Assembly: GCF_000429985.1 (NCBI RefSeq)
Contig: NZ_KE387015.1
Coordinates: 111,664-175,663 of the forward strand
DNA: 64,000 nt
Direction of reading: 5' to 3'
Source of the DNA: Maridesulfovibrio bastinii DSM 16055
GTDB lineage: Bacteria > Desulfobacterota > Desulfovibrionia > Desulfovibrionales > Desulfovibrionaceae
The notes under the pieces are model-generated. The model saw only the letters and a program-made list of their open reading frames with translations, ran no database searches and was not told where the DNA came from. Position 1 is the first letter of the stretch. Every line of letters begins with the position of its first letter. Positions 15,890 to 24,774 of the stretch are shown here, in pieces. The position numbers and the translations under genes are program-made.

Positions 15890-16780
15890 TTAATAAACTC
15901 TATCTACAATATACCTGGCAAGCTCACGGAGAAAGTCAGCTTCATCCCCGGAATAAGGCTCAAGAAGCTTAACAGCATCTTCAACATATCCGGAAGCAAG
16001 CTTTTTACTTTCTTCAAGTCCGATGAGGCTGGGATAAGTCGTTTTGCCCTGTTCTTCATCACTTCCGACAGGTTTACCAAGAGCTGCTTCATCTCCGATA
16101 ACGTCAAGGACATCATCAACGATCTGAAAAGCAACACCTATAAGCCTGCCGTACTCTTCAGCACAGCTGACATGCTTTTCAGCATCACTGCCTTTTGAAG
16201 CAAGGACAGCTCCGCATTTACATGAAGAATAAATCAGGGCTCCAGTCTTCATTGCGTGCATAGCGCGCAATTCTTCAAGACTGACTCCATCCCTTCCTGT
16301 ATATTCCATATCCACTTCCTGACCTCCGACCATACCGGCAGCACCGGCGGCTTCGGCCATAATGGAAATAGCGCGCAAAACATTTTCAGCAGGAACAGCA
16401 GCTCTGGTCATAAGCCCGAAAGCTTCTGTCAGCAATCCGTCACCGGCAAGAATAGCTGTGGCTTCACCGAATTTTTTATGATTGGACGGTTTACCACGGC
16501 GCAGATCATCGTCATCCATTGCCGGAAGGTCATCATGTACCAGTGAATAAGAATGAATAAGCTCAAGACTTGCGGCGAAGGGCATGACCTCTTTCGACTC
16601 CAGACCGAGCATTTTTGCCCAGACCAGAACCAGAACAGGACGCAACCTTTTACCACCGGCCATAAGGCTGTATTCCATGGACTCAAGAAGAGTCTCAGGA
16701 ATATTTCTGTCCTTAAGGCATATTCCCAGATATTCCTCAACTTCGGCGGCATGCACCGCGAGTTTTTCCTTAATCGTCAT
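15890..16780 (-). CDS. ispA: Geranyl/farnesyl diphosphate synthase
   Basis: Chain-elongating prenyltransferase making C10/C15 diphosphates for undecaprenyl phosphate and quinones. The 296 residues show the first Asp-rich motif DDLPAMDDDDLRRG (about 83-96), the conserved GGKRLRPVL, and the second Asp-rich motif FQIVDDVLDVIGD. It overlaps xseB by 11 bp, the common xseB-ispA-dxs arrangement. With dxs and ispG nearby the window holds three steps of isoprenoid synthesis. Confidence 0.94.
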   Translation of the reverse strand: MTIKEKLAVHAAEVEEYLGICLKDRNIPETLLESMEYSLMAGGKRLRPVLVLVWAKMLGLESKEVMPFAASLELIHSYSLVHDDLPAMDDDDLRRGKPSNHKKFGEATAILAGDGLLTEAFGLMTRAAVPAENVLRAISIMAEAAGAAGMVGGQEVDMEYTGRDGVSLEELRAMHAMKTGALIYSSCKCGAVLASKGSDAEKHVSCAEEYGRLIGVAFQIVDDVLDVIGDEAALGKPVGSDEEQGKTTYPSLIGLEESKKLASGYVEDAVKLLEPYSGDEADFLRELARYIVDRVY

Positions 16781-17018
16781 CTACGGATTCCTCACTTTCA
16801 TCATCTATATCTTCAAAGTCTTTCAGCAAACCATCGCTGACAACTTTAACTTCATTTCTGGCATTTTCCAGCTGAACAGAGCATCCTCTTGCCAGTTCAA
16901 GACCTTCTTTGAACAGAGAAACACCATCTTCAAGAGGCAGGTCTCCGCGCTCAAGACCGGTCACTATCTCTTTAAGCCTTTCCAGTCTTTCCTCAAAACT
17001 TCTATTGTCTTCCTGCAT
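16770..17018 (-). CDS. xseB: Exodeoxyribonuclease VII small subunit
   Basis: Small subunit that binds the C-terminal helices of XseA to form ExoVII, which degrades single-stranded DNA. The 82 residues include the family core FEERLERLKEIVTGLERGDL and LPLEDGVSLFKEGLELARGC, followed by an acidic tail (DDESEESVDDD). The 11-bp overlap with ispA is typical of this gene pair. xseA lies upstream in the same direction with a peptidase gene between. Confidence 0.92.
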   Translation of the reverse strand: MQEDNRSFEERLERLKEIVTGLERGDLPLEDGVSLFKEGLELARGCSVQLENARNEVKVVSDGLLKDFEDIDDESEESVDDD

Positions 17019-17070
17019 AATCAGACTCCGGGCCAGACTTAAGACCCCTAAAGAATTTTATAAGCCGCAA

Positions 17071-17985
17071 TTAACCGGCTGCTCCCAGAAGGGCGTCCGC
17101 ATTCTTTTCAAGCAATGGTTTCGGGTCAACAAGCTTTCCGTTCACACTTATACTCAAGTGAAGGTGAGGGCCAGTGACTCTACCAGTAGAGCCTATCCTG
17201 CCCACAACCTGTCCCCGCTCAACCGTGTCGCCTTCCTTAACATCGAATTCGGAAAGATGGAAATATAACGAAATGACCCCGTTTCCATGATCTATGTATA
17301 AGGAATTACCAGCATAATAATGTTTTCTGGCTAAAAGAACCTTTCCACCGGCAACAGCTTTTACCGGAGTTCCTTTGGCTCCCCTGAAATCAAGACCTCG
17401 ATGAGGATTCTTAGGCTTACCATTTAAAATTCTACGCAGGCCGTAGGTACTTGACAGAGACCCTGCCACAGGACGCTCAAATGGAAGAAACCATTCTCTG
17501 CTGGTACTATAGGTCGAGAGAGCTTTACCGGATTCTTTGCGGTCCTGTTTGATTTTAGTATAAACTTCAGTTGGTGGGGTTACCATTTTCTTAGGCAGTG
17601 TCAGCTTCTGAACCGGATATTTTTTGGCAACAATTCTTATTGTCCTTTTAAACTCCTGCTCTTTTCCCGCTGCGGTAACTTTTATAACAACTTTTTTCTT
17701 TCCCGGTTTATCACTGAGAACATCTGTCCCTAACATTTCGACAGCAACATCTCTGCCATTCCATTTGGAGACTTCAGGAGAGAATTCTCCAGACATCCAG
17801 CCTATGCTCACACTACTGACAGGATCTGTTGAGGTAACGCGAACCAGAAAAGCCTGTCCTAGCGGAACAGCTTTCGGGCAGGCAAGTGTAATTGCTGCTT
17901 CCGCAACAGAAGCACTGAAAAGAAGGCCAAGCATAAGGGCAAAAACAAACACATTACTAAGACGCTTTAAAAACATAAAATTCAT
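17071..17985 (-). CDS. Secreted M23 (LytM-type) peptidase
   Basis: A 304-residue exported protein with a signal peptide (about 1-29, ending SVAEA), a beta-rich N-terminal domain of about 120 residues, and a C-terminal M23 domain. Zinc-site motifs are present: HRGLDFRG (first His and Asp), and GPHLHLSISVNG, with YIDHGNGVISLYFHL between them. All ligands appear intact, so an active peptidoglycan endopeptidase is expected, unlike degenerate LytM activators. It sits between xseA and xseB, 52 bp upstream of xseB. A role in cell-wall remodelling is inferred from the family. Confidence 0.9.
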   Translation of the reverse strand: MNFMFLKRLSNVFVFALMLGLLFSASVAEAAITLACPKAVPLGQAFLVRVTSTDPVSSVSIGWMSGEFSPEVSKWNGRDVAVEMLGTDVLSDKPGKKKVVIKVTAAGKEQEFKRTIRIVAKKYPVQKLTLPKKMVTPPTEVYTKIKQDRKESGKALSTYSTSREWFLPFERPVAGSLSSTYGLRRILNGKPKNPHRGLDFRGAKGTPVKAVAGGKVLLARKHYYAGNSLYIDHGNGVISLYFHLSEFDVKEGDTVERGQVVGRIGSTGRVTGPHLHLSISVNGKLVDPKPLLEKNADALLGAAG

Positions 17986-18097
17986 CCATCTTTTTTAGCC
18001 GTACAAATCCGGCCCTATTTTTTTAATAAAGAGAAAACTAAATTGTCAAAACCATATTTTAATGAATTAAATTTGGCAAATTACTTAAACAAAAATA

Positions 18098-19480
18098 TTA
18101 TTCATTTTTCTTAACTCTGGCGCGAACTTCTCCGGAACGCACTCTGATAGCCAACATTTCCCCGTTATCAACTTCATCCGGATCACGCAGGAATTTTCCA
18201 CTTTTTTCAATGCGGACCAGACTGTAACCACGCTCCAGAGGTTTTTCAGGATCAAGAAGCCGCAATGATTCCGACAACGAATTCAAACTGTTTTCACTTT
18301 TCAGCATGCGGTGATCCATTGCCATCAAAAGACGATTCTCAAAAAGCTCTACAGAAGATGAGAGCGCGTCGATGCTGCCGGGACCAAAAGAAAGAGACAA
18401 TCTTTCTCTAAGCCTTTCCAGCTCAGATTCTTTGCGGGCCATCCCGATTTTAAAAGCACTTTGCAGTCTCATCAATTCGGTATCAAAGGCAGCCCCCAGC
18501 CTTTCCATGCGCTGGACTGGTGAAAGCCACATCAAACCTTTTTTCAAGGATTCAAACCTTGAACTACGGGTCTCAATAAAATTTTTAAACTCTTTAACCA
18601 GCCGAAATTCCATCTCATCAACAGACTGCATCAGCACCTGCCGTCTGGGCCATAGAAGCTGTGCGGCATGGCTCGGCGTTGCAACTCTTTTGTCTGCAAC
18701 ATAATCAGCAATGGAAACATCAACTTCGTGTCCGACTCCGCAGACAACGGGAATAGTAGCCCTATACAACGCTTCAGCAACTTTTTCAGTATTGAAGGCC
18801 CATAAATCTTCCAGAGACCCACCACCTCGAATGAGAACCAGAACATCCGCCCAGCCATCATCGCAGGCAAGGTCAATTGCTGAGGCGATCTGCTCGGGAG
18901 CACGGTCACCTTGAACAAGGCTTGGATAAATTCTTATTTCGGTCCCTGTTCCCCGTTCATCAGCAATGCGAAGAAAATCGTGAATTGCCGCTCCCGTTTT
19001 CGCTGTGACAACAGCAACTCTGCCCGGAGAGCGAGGTAACTCCATTTTACGGTCTTCATCAAAATATCCCCGTTCAGCCAGATTTTTTTTCATGGCTTCA
19101 AAAGCCAGACGCAGGTCACCTACGCCCTGCTCCTGTACCAGCTCCACTATGAGCTGATAAACTCCCCTTGGCGGGTAAACATTGATATGACCGGCACAAA
19201 GGACCTCCATGCCGTCTTCCAGAACAAGCGGATTCCCTGTTTCAACTTCACCTGTAAGGGGATTGACTCTGCTTTCTTCACTGCCTGAGGACTGGGCCTG
19301 ATTTCCTTTGAACCAGACCACATTTATACCGGCATCACCATCGGTCAGCGTGAAATAGATATGACCTGAAGCCGGTCTGGACAAATTGGTAACCTGCCCT
19401 TTTATCCAGACGAAAGGGAACTCGGTCTCAAGAACATCCTTGACTGCTCGGGTTATGTCACTGACAGAAAATATTTTCAT
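18098..19480 (-). CDS. xseA: Exodeoxyribonuclease VII large subunit
   Basis: Catalytic subunit of ExoVII. The protein is 460 residues from ATG 19480 (MKIFSVSDITRAVKDVLE, the usual XseA start); the frame stays open to a TTG at 19501. It has an N-terminal OB-fold (FPFVWIKGQVTNL, GHIYFTLTD) and a central catalytic domain with RVAVVTAKTGAAIHDF, VLIRGGGSLEDLWAFN and the GVGHEVDVSIADYVADKRVATPSHAA segments. A C-terminal coiled-coil region follows, closing with ERGYSLVRIEKSGK. Upstream lies the proS terminator, so this gene probably starts the downstream array. Confidence 0.94.
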   Translation of the reverse strand: MKIFSVSDITRAVKDVLETEFPFVWIKGQVTNLSRPASGHIYFTLTDGDAGINVVWFKGNQAQSSGSEESRVNPLTGEVETGNPLVLEDGMEVLCAGHINVYPPRGVYQLIVELVQEQGVGDLRLAFEAMKKNLAERGYFDEDRKMELPRSPGRVAVVTAKTGAAIHDFLRIADERGTGTEIRIYPSLVQGDRAPEQIASAIDLACDDGWADVLVLIRGGGSLEDLWAFNTEKVAEALYRATIPVVCGVGHEVDVSIADYVADKRVATPSHAAQLLWPRRQVLMQSVDEMEFRLVKEFKNFIETRSSRFESLKKGLMWLSPVQRMERLGAAFDTELMRLQSAFKIGMARKESELERLRERLSLSFGPGSIDALSSSVELFENRLLMAMDHRMLKSENSLNSLSESLRLLDPEKPLERGYSLVRIEKSGKFLRDPDEVDNGEMLAIRVRSGEVRARVKKNE

Positions 19481-19597
19481 GGTACGACAGGGTAAGCTCA
19501 ACCGGCCTGTAGTTCAATAACTAAGTTAAAATCACCGTTAACCGAGCTGGTTAGCAATTAAAAAAATGGAATCAGTAATTCATTTCTGCTGAAAACA

Positions 19598-19633
19598 AAG
19601 GGCCTGACATGTTTTGAGATATGTCAGGCCCTT
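19598..19633 (-). terminator. Terminator after proS
   Basis: A 13-bp perfect stem AAGGGCCTGACAT / ATGTCAGGCCCTT with a 10-base loop. On minus it is followed by TTTGTTTTC. It lies about 40 bp after the proS stop and isolates ispG-proS from xseA. Confidence 0.85.
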
Positions 19634-19674
19634 ATTTTTATATAATGTTATCCATTTATTTTACTAAGCGAGGC

Positions 19675-21417
19675 TTAAAGAGCAAGCCCCCATGAATGCC
19701 AGATGTCGGCGCGCCATGCGGAAAAAGCCTCTGAAAATCCTTCCAGCGGAAGCTCAATTTTTTCACCGCTCTTGCGGTTCTTGGCTTCCACAATTCCGTT
19801 CTTGAGACCTTTACCACCAAGAACAATCTGCATGGGATATCCAATCAGGTCAGCTTCAGCAAACTTGACGCCGGGACGTTCCTTACGATCATCATAAGCA
19901 ACATCAACGCCCATTTCGAGCAGAGTTTCATACAGTTCGCCGGCTTTTTCATTAACAGCCTCATCTTTGCCACCGAGTGAAATCAGGCAGACCTCAAAAG
20001 GAGCGATAGACGGCGGGAACACAGCCCCATTTTCATCATTGTTCTGCTCTATTGCAGAAGCAACAATTCTGGAAACTCCAATACCATAGCATCCCATTAC
20101 CATAGGTTTGCTTTTTCCGTTTTCATCAAGGAAAGTAGCTTCCATTGCTTCCGTATATTTGGTTCCCAGCTTGAAGACATGACCGACTTCAATACCCTTG
20201 GTCAGTTCTATGGAAGCTCCACACTCAGGGCAGGGGTCATTTTCGGTAATGACACGCAGATCTGCGAACTTCTCAATCTTACAATCTCTACCGAGTGAGA
20301 GATGCTTGATATGGGTATCCCCTTTATTGGCACCGGCAACCCAGTCAGTTGAAACACAAAGTTCGTGGTCCGCAAAAATTCTTTCAATTTTAAGACCGAC
20401 AGGACCGGCAAAACCGACAGGAGCTCCAGTCCACTCGCGAACCTGTTCTTCGGAAGCAAAATTAATTTCATTTCCGCCGACCAGATTACGTAATTTAGTA
20501 TCATTAAGTTCACGGTCACCACGAATCAGGGCTGCAACAGGCTCACCGTCAACTTCAAAAAGCAGGGTTTTGACCAGCTTATCAGCCGTAATACCCATAA
20601 ATTCACAGACTTCTTCAACGGTATGTTTGCCCGGTGTGGCAACTTCTTCTACCGGAGCACACTCGGCATTGCAGGCACATTCACCATTGGGAGCGTGTAC
20701 TGCGGCCTTTTCAAGGTTTGCCGCATAACCACATTTTTCATTGGAGCAGACGGCAATTGTATCTTCGCCTGTATCGGCAAGAACATGAAATTCATGAGAG
20801 AAGTTACCACCGATAGCACCGGAATCAGCCTGAACAGCACGAAAACGCAAACCGATACGTTCGAATGATTTTTTATATGCATTAAACATTATGCGGTATG
20901 ATTCTTCAGCACCGGCCTCATCTTTATCGTAGGAGTAACCGTCTTTCATTACAAATTCACGGCCGCGCATGAGTCCAAAGCGGGGTCTGATTTCATCACG
21001 GAATTTAGTCTGAATCTGATAAAGATTAATAGGCAGCTGCTTATAAGACTTAACTTCACCGCGAATAAGATCAGTCATGACTTCTTCGTGTGTAGGTCCG
21101 AGGCAGTAGTCACGGCTGTGTCTGTCACTTATGCGCAGCAGTTCCTTGCCGTAATAGTCCCAGCGTCCGGATTCCTTCCAGAGATCGCCGGGCTGAACCA
21201 TTGGAAGCAGGACCTCAACGGCTCCGGCCTTGTTCATTTCTTCGCGTATAATACCCGCCACTTTATTAAGCGACTTGAGCCCCAGAGGGAGATAGTTGTA
21301 GATACCGCTTGTAAGTTTGCGGATCATTCCCGCACGCATCAGCAGCTTGTGAGAAACAACTTCCGCCTCGGCGGGATCTTCTTTCAGAGTCGGGATGTAA
21401 TAACGGCTCAGACGCAT
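19675..21417 (-). CDS. proS: Prolyl-tRNA synthetase (bacterial type)
   Basis: Charges tRNA-Pro. The 580 residues are the bacterial form with an editing insertion. Class II motif 1 includes [20 protein letters not shown], motif 2 is [25 protein letters not shown], and motif 3 is [17 protein letters not shown]. The inserted YbaK-like editing domain lies between (about 240-390), preceded by a Cys-rich stretch ([19 protein letters not shown]). The C-terminal anticodon domain contains [23 protein letters not shown]. Its ATG directly abuts the ispG stop codon, so the two are translationally coupled. Confidence 0.96.
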   Translation of the reverse strand: MRLSRYYIPTLKEDPAEAEVVSHKLLMRAGMIRKLTSGIYNYLPLGLKSLNKVAGIIREEMNKAGAVEVLLPMVQPGDLWKESGRWDYYGKELLRISDRHSRDYCLGPTHEEVMTDLIRGEVKSYKQLPINLYQIQTKFRDEIRPRFGLMRGREFVMKDGYSYDKDEAGAEESYRIMFNAYKKSFERIGLRFRAVQADSGAIGGNFSHEFHVLADTGEDTIAVCSNEKCGYAANLEKAAVHAPNGECACNAECAPVEEVATPGKHTVEEVCEFMGITADKLVKTLLFEVDGEPVAALIRGDRELNDTKLRNLVGGNEINFASEEQVREWTGAPVGFAGPVGLKIERIFADHELCVSTDWVAGANKGDTHIKHLSLGRDCKIEKFADLRVITENDPCPECGASIELTKGIEVGHVFKLGTKYTEAMEATFLDENGKSKPMVMGCYGIGVSRIVASAIEQNNDENGAVFPPSIAPFEVCLISLGGKDEAVNEKAGELYETLLEMGVDVAYDDRKERPGVKFAEADLIGYPMQIVLGGKGLKNGIVEAKNRKSGEKIELPLEGFSEAFSAWRADIWHSWGLAL

Positions 21418-22494
21418 CTATTTTCCTCTCTTTTCTTCTAAAAACTTTTCTATTTCTTTCATAAATTCGGGCAGTAAATTCTCATTGCCATGAACTTTGC
21501 GTAAAACTTCACCTTTGCGGAATATAATTCCCAGATCCTTACCGCCTGCAATTCCTATATCAGCTTCTTTTGCTTCACCGGGACCGTTCACAACGCAACC
21601 CATGACCGCAACTGTAAAAACATCTTCTATTCCGCGCAATTCTTCTTCAACTTGCTGCGCAAGTCCGATGAGATCAATCTCAGTGCGTCCGCAAGTCGGG
21701 CAGGAGACAATTTCAGGTCCGCGTTCACGCAGTCCAAGAGATCTCAGAATCTCCCATGCCACACCGACTTCAACAACAGGATCATGAGTCAGAGAAACGC
21801 GCATGGTATCTCCAAGTCCTTCCCAGAGCAGGATACCAAGGCCGACGGAAGATTTAACTGTTCCACGGACCAGAGTTCCGGCTTCGGTTATGCCTATATG
21901 CTGGGGGTAGTCAACTTTTTCAGCCAGCAGCCGGTAGGCGGCTACAGTATTTAAAACCGAAGAAGACTTAAGCGAAATTTTAATATCGCTGAAACCACGC
22001 TTTTCAAGCATATCAACGTGCCCAAGAGCACTTTCAACCATAGCTTCGGGTGTAGGACCGCCATACTTTGACAGCAGCGACTTTTCCAGAGAACCGCCGT
22101 TTACACCGATACGGATAGGCACCCCATGTTCCAGTGCAGCAGAGACAACAGCATCCACCTTTTTAGGGCCGCCGATATTACCGGGATTGATTCTAAGACC
22201 TTCAATCCCTGCTTCTACAGCTGCAAGAGCCAGCCTGTAATCAAAATGAATGTCAGCAACAAGCGGGACTTTAGCCTGTTCGTGAATATCGGAAAGAACC
22301 GCTGCCGCAGCAGTGTCTGGAACGGCAATACGCACTATTTCGCAGCCGGCACCAGCTAGTTCGTTTATCTGGGCGACGGTTGCGTCGACATTGCGGGTAT
22401 CGGTATTGCACATGGATTGAACCCTGACAGGATTATCTCCGCCGATTCCGACATTCCCGATTTTTATTTCACGGGTTTTTCTTCTTTTTATCAT
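21418..22494 (-). CDS. ispG: 4-hydroxy-3-methylbut-2-enyl diphosphate synthase
   Basis: [4Fe-4S] enzyme of the MEP pathway converting MEcPP to HMBPP. The 358 residues match the family: VQSMCNTDTRNVDATVAQI at the start of the TIM barrel, ADIHFDYRLAL, RINPGNIG, and the C-terminal cluster domain with SCPTCGRTEIDL and VAVMGCVVNGPGEAKEADIGI, giving the three cluster Cys. Start MIKRRKTREIKIGN is standard. It is coupled to proS with zero spacing. Confidence 0.96.
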   Translation of the reverse strand: MIKRRKTREIKIGNVGIGGDNPVRVQSMCNTDTRNVDATVAQINELAGAGCEIVRIAVPDTAAAAVLSDIHEQAKVPLVADIHFDYRLALAAVEAGIEGLRINPGNIGGPKKVDAVVSAALEHGVPIRIGVNGGSLEKSLLSKYGGPTPEAMVESALGHVDMLEKRGFSDIKISLKSSSVLNTVAAYRLLAEKVDYPQHIGITEAGTLVRGTVKSSVGLGILLWEGLGDTMRVSLTHDPVVEVGVAWEILRSLGLRERGPEIVSCPTCGRTEIDLIGLAQQVEEELRGIEDVFTVAVMGCVVNGPGEAKEADIGIAGGKDLGIIFRKGEVLRKVHGNENLLPEFMKEIEKFLEEKRGK

Positions 22495-22712
22495 TGTTCA
22501 CCAGCGTTAAAAACGTTTTTACCGTTGAATTATATCAAAAAATAAAGCCCGCCATATACACGGACATAATCTTGAAAACATCAAATTTGCGCGACCATAA
22601 TATATATAATGAAGATAGCCAACAAGGGAATGTTGGAGGCAGAGATATGCAATTCGTATAAGAAAAGGCCGAACAAAAAATGCCCGGCCATAATAAACTG
22701 GTAGAGACAATC

Positions 22713-24338
22713 TTATTTACGCATTGCTTTCAAGTAATCTTTAAGTGAAAGCAGAATCTTGCTTTCGGGATCAATACCGAGACCCTGATTAAGGTAAGCT
22801 TCGGCTTCATCAAACTTATTAAGACCAATAAGATACCTGATATATGCCCTGTAAAGCGGAATACTGTATGGTAGATATTTCAGACCGACTTTCAGGACGT
22901 TACCAGAACTATCGTTATTGCCAAGGCCCTGATAGGTATAGGCAAGGTAAATAAACGGATCGGCAACCTTGAGTTGAACAGCAATTTTGGAAGCTTCAAT
23001 GAAGTTCTGGCGTGCTGTGGCAAAATCCTTTGAAGAAAATGCACTCTTACCTGCATCCATAAACTGCTTATAATCAGCATTCAACTGCTCTTTCGAGACC
23101 TGCGGGACTACCGCTGGCTGGGTAGCAGGCTGAGCACTCTGGGCAGGGGCCTGTTCTTGAGCCTGAGTCTGAGTCTGAGCTGGAGCCTGTTCCTGAGCTG
23201 GAGCCTGAGTCTGAGACTGAACCGGAGCAGCAGCCTCCTGCGGAACCTCTTCAACAGGCAGTGAGGCTATTTTAGAGTTAAGTTTATCAACATCAAATGA
23301 AGGCTCCTCAAAAAAAGGAGCATTCCTAAAGAGCTCTATATAAAAAGAGGTATTTAAACCAGGCCTTGAGATTTTATAAGCTTCGGCAATGGTCTGCATG
23401 GCAAGCCTGGTGCGCTGACCGTAAACGCCGTTTGGTTTGATTCCTTCAATTCCATAAGCAGGCATCAGACGCTGGATCAACCATGTTCTATTAGGATCAT
23501 TCTGTTTCTTGAAAAGATTTTTTCTGTTTCTAAGAACAGTCCTGTCAACGTTGGCTCCGTCCACGCATTTCCAGTAAGGAATATCCATGAACTTACCGAT
23601 ACATTCCAATACGCACAGCTCGACTAAAGTACGAACAGCAGCATGCCTTCCCTGAATTTTCTTAACAAGACCCTTAAGACCGAAAGACTGCCCGAAAATA
23701 CTGAATCCTACGTCTGATTCCTTGGCGCCTTTATAAACTTTAATTGTATTTACGGCCTGAACCTGAGGAATCATAGCCATGGTTGAAAAGTCTATTACGT
23801 TCATATCAAGGGCAATACTTGAAACTGACAGCTTGTTGGAAAATCCGGCATCAGCACCGAATGCCCCGCCAGCGCCGAACTCTCCACCGAAATCCGCGCT
23901 GTCACCGGTAACTTCGGTAGAACGGTCATACTCGGTGATAGCACCGGAAATAACTATTTCAGGAGGTGTAAGTCCGCCGGAAATATAGGCCTGCTGGTTC
24001 TGCACATATGAAGGATCATAAGGAACAAAACCTATTTTTCCGCCGATACTGTTGACGGCACTCTGGGTCATTTCAGTAATATCAAACGGAATTTCACCAG
24101 CTTTGCCAGAGATTGAAGTACCTGTTTTATCAACAATATCTTTACTTTGAACATATATGGTGTGACCGGGATCAAAAATCTCGGTCATTTCACCAAGTTT
24201 AAGCAAAGCATCGGAATAGTTTGTTACGGTTTTTTCAGGGGCCTTTTCCGGAAGATTGACCTGCATGTGTTTGGCTCCTGAACAAGCCCCCAATGAAGAA
24301 ACACAAAGCAGTATAAAAATTATAAAAATTTTCCTCAT
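22713..24338 (-). CDS. CsgG/HfaB-like outer-membrane lipoprotein with C-terminal PG-binding-like and TPR regions
   Basis: Likely the secretion pore of a curli-like fibre system. Start ATG 24338 is chosen because AAGGA lies 7 bases ahead (ATG 24344 touches it), giving 541 residues. A signal segment ends in the lipobox SLGAC. Residues ~20-250 resemble CsgG/HfaB: NYSDALLKLGEMTEIFDPGHTIYVQ, EIVISGAITEYDRST, a Gly-rich hairpin-like loop (FGGEFGAGGAFGADAG), ALDMNVIDFSTMAMIP. Beyond that it is larger than CsgG: a peptidoglycan-binding-like segment (GIKPNGVYGQRTRLAMQTI), a Gln/Ala/Pro linker (PAQEQAPAQTQTQAQ) and C-terminal TPR-like helices. It is last in a three-gene operon with two exported proteins. 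CsgG homology is judged by pattern only. Confidence 0.72.
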   Translation of the reverse strand: MRKIFIIFILLCVSSLGACSGAKHMQVNLPEKAPEKTVTNYSDALLKLGEMTEIFDPGHTIYVQSKDIVDKTGTSISGKAGEIPFDITEMTQSAVNSIGGKIGFVPYDPSYVQNQQAYISGGLTPPEIVISGAITEYDRSTEVTGDSADFGGEFGAGGAFGADAGFSNKLSVSSIALDMNVIDFSTMAMIPQVQAVNTIKVYKGAKESDVGFSIFGQSFGLKGLVKKIQGRHAAVRTLVELCVLECIGKFMDIPYWKCVDGANVDRTVLRNRKNLFKKQNDPNRTWLIQRLMPAYGIEGIKPNGVYGQRTRLAMQTIAEAYKISRPGLNTSFYIELFRNAPFFEEPSFDVDKLNSKIASLPVEEVPQEAAAPVQSQTQAPAQEQAPAQTQTQAQEQAPAQSAQPATQPAVVPQVSKEQLNADYKQFMDAGKSAFSSKDFATARQNFIEASKIAVQLKVADPFIYLAYTYQGLGNNDSSGNVLKVGLKYLPYSIPLYRAYIRYLIGLNKFDEAEAYLNQGLGIDPESKILLSLKDYLKAMRK

Positions 24339-24392
24339 TAACATTTCCTTTTCTGATCTGAATCAAACACGAAAAACCGGATGTAATCCCAG

Positions 24393-24728
24393 TTATTTAC
24401 CTTGAAGGATATTTATATCATCAGTGTTCAACTGAATGATAACATCTCCATGAACAGGTCCGTCTATAGTCGGACTGGCAATATTAACACCTCCACCACT
24501 ATTGCTCTGAGCTATACTGCTGTCAGAATTATTCTGTTTACGGACTCTGTATGTTTTAGCTCTGACCTTGGCATTATAAAACCGCATATTAGTGACCTTT
24601 TGCAGGTCATTATTACCAGTATGTATACCGTCTCCTGGGTCAATGCCGTCATCATAATCATCAGCAAAAGTTGGCAGTGAAGCTGTAACTATAAAAAACA
24701 AAAGAATGGAAAAAATAAATTTTCTCAT
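24393..24728 (-). CDS. Small exported protein of the fibre operon (possible minor subunit)
   Basis: A 111-residue protein with a clear signal peptide (about 1-22, ending PTFA). The mature part begins acidic (DDYDDGIDPGDG), has a basic middle (RAKTYRVRKQN) and ends in an Asn/Ser/Gly-rich tail (SIAQSNSGGGVNIASPTI, then a DVIIQLNTDDINIL strand). Between the repeat protein (46 bp upstream) and the CsgG-like gene (54 bp downstream), its place resembles nucleator or anchor subunits in curli-type operons. I find no known domain; the minor-subunit idea is inference from context and composition. Confidence 0.6.
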   Translation of the reverse strand: MRKFIFSILLFFIVTASLPTFADDYDDGIDPGDGIHTGNNDLQKVTNMRFYNAKVRAKTYRVRKQNNSDSSIAQSNSGGGVNIASPTIDGPVHGDVIIQLNTDDINILQGK

Positions 24729-24774
24729 AATAACTCCTCCCGCAGCCGGAAATCAGGCTGCGGGATGGATATAA

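Noticed and set aside
22519-22710. 63-codon minus frame between ispG and the CsgG-like gene
   Set aside because: No ribosome-binding site and composition of Cys, Tyr and Arg without pattern; the region overlaps a weak hairpin (GGCCG/CGGCC) probably ending the upstream operon.
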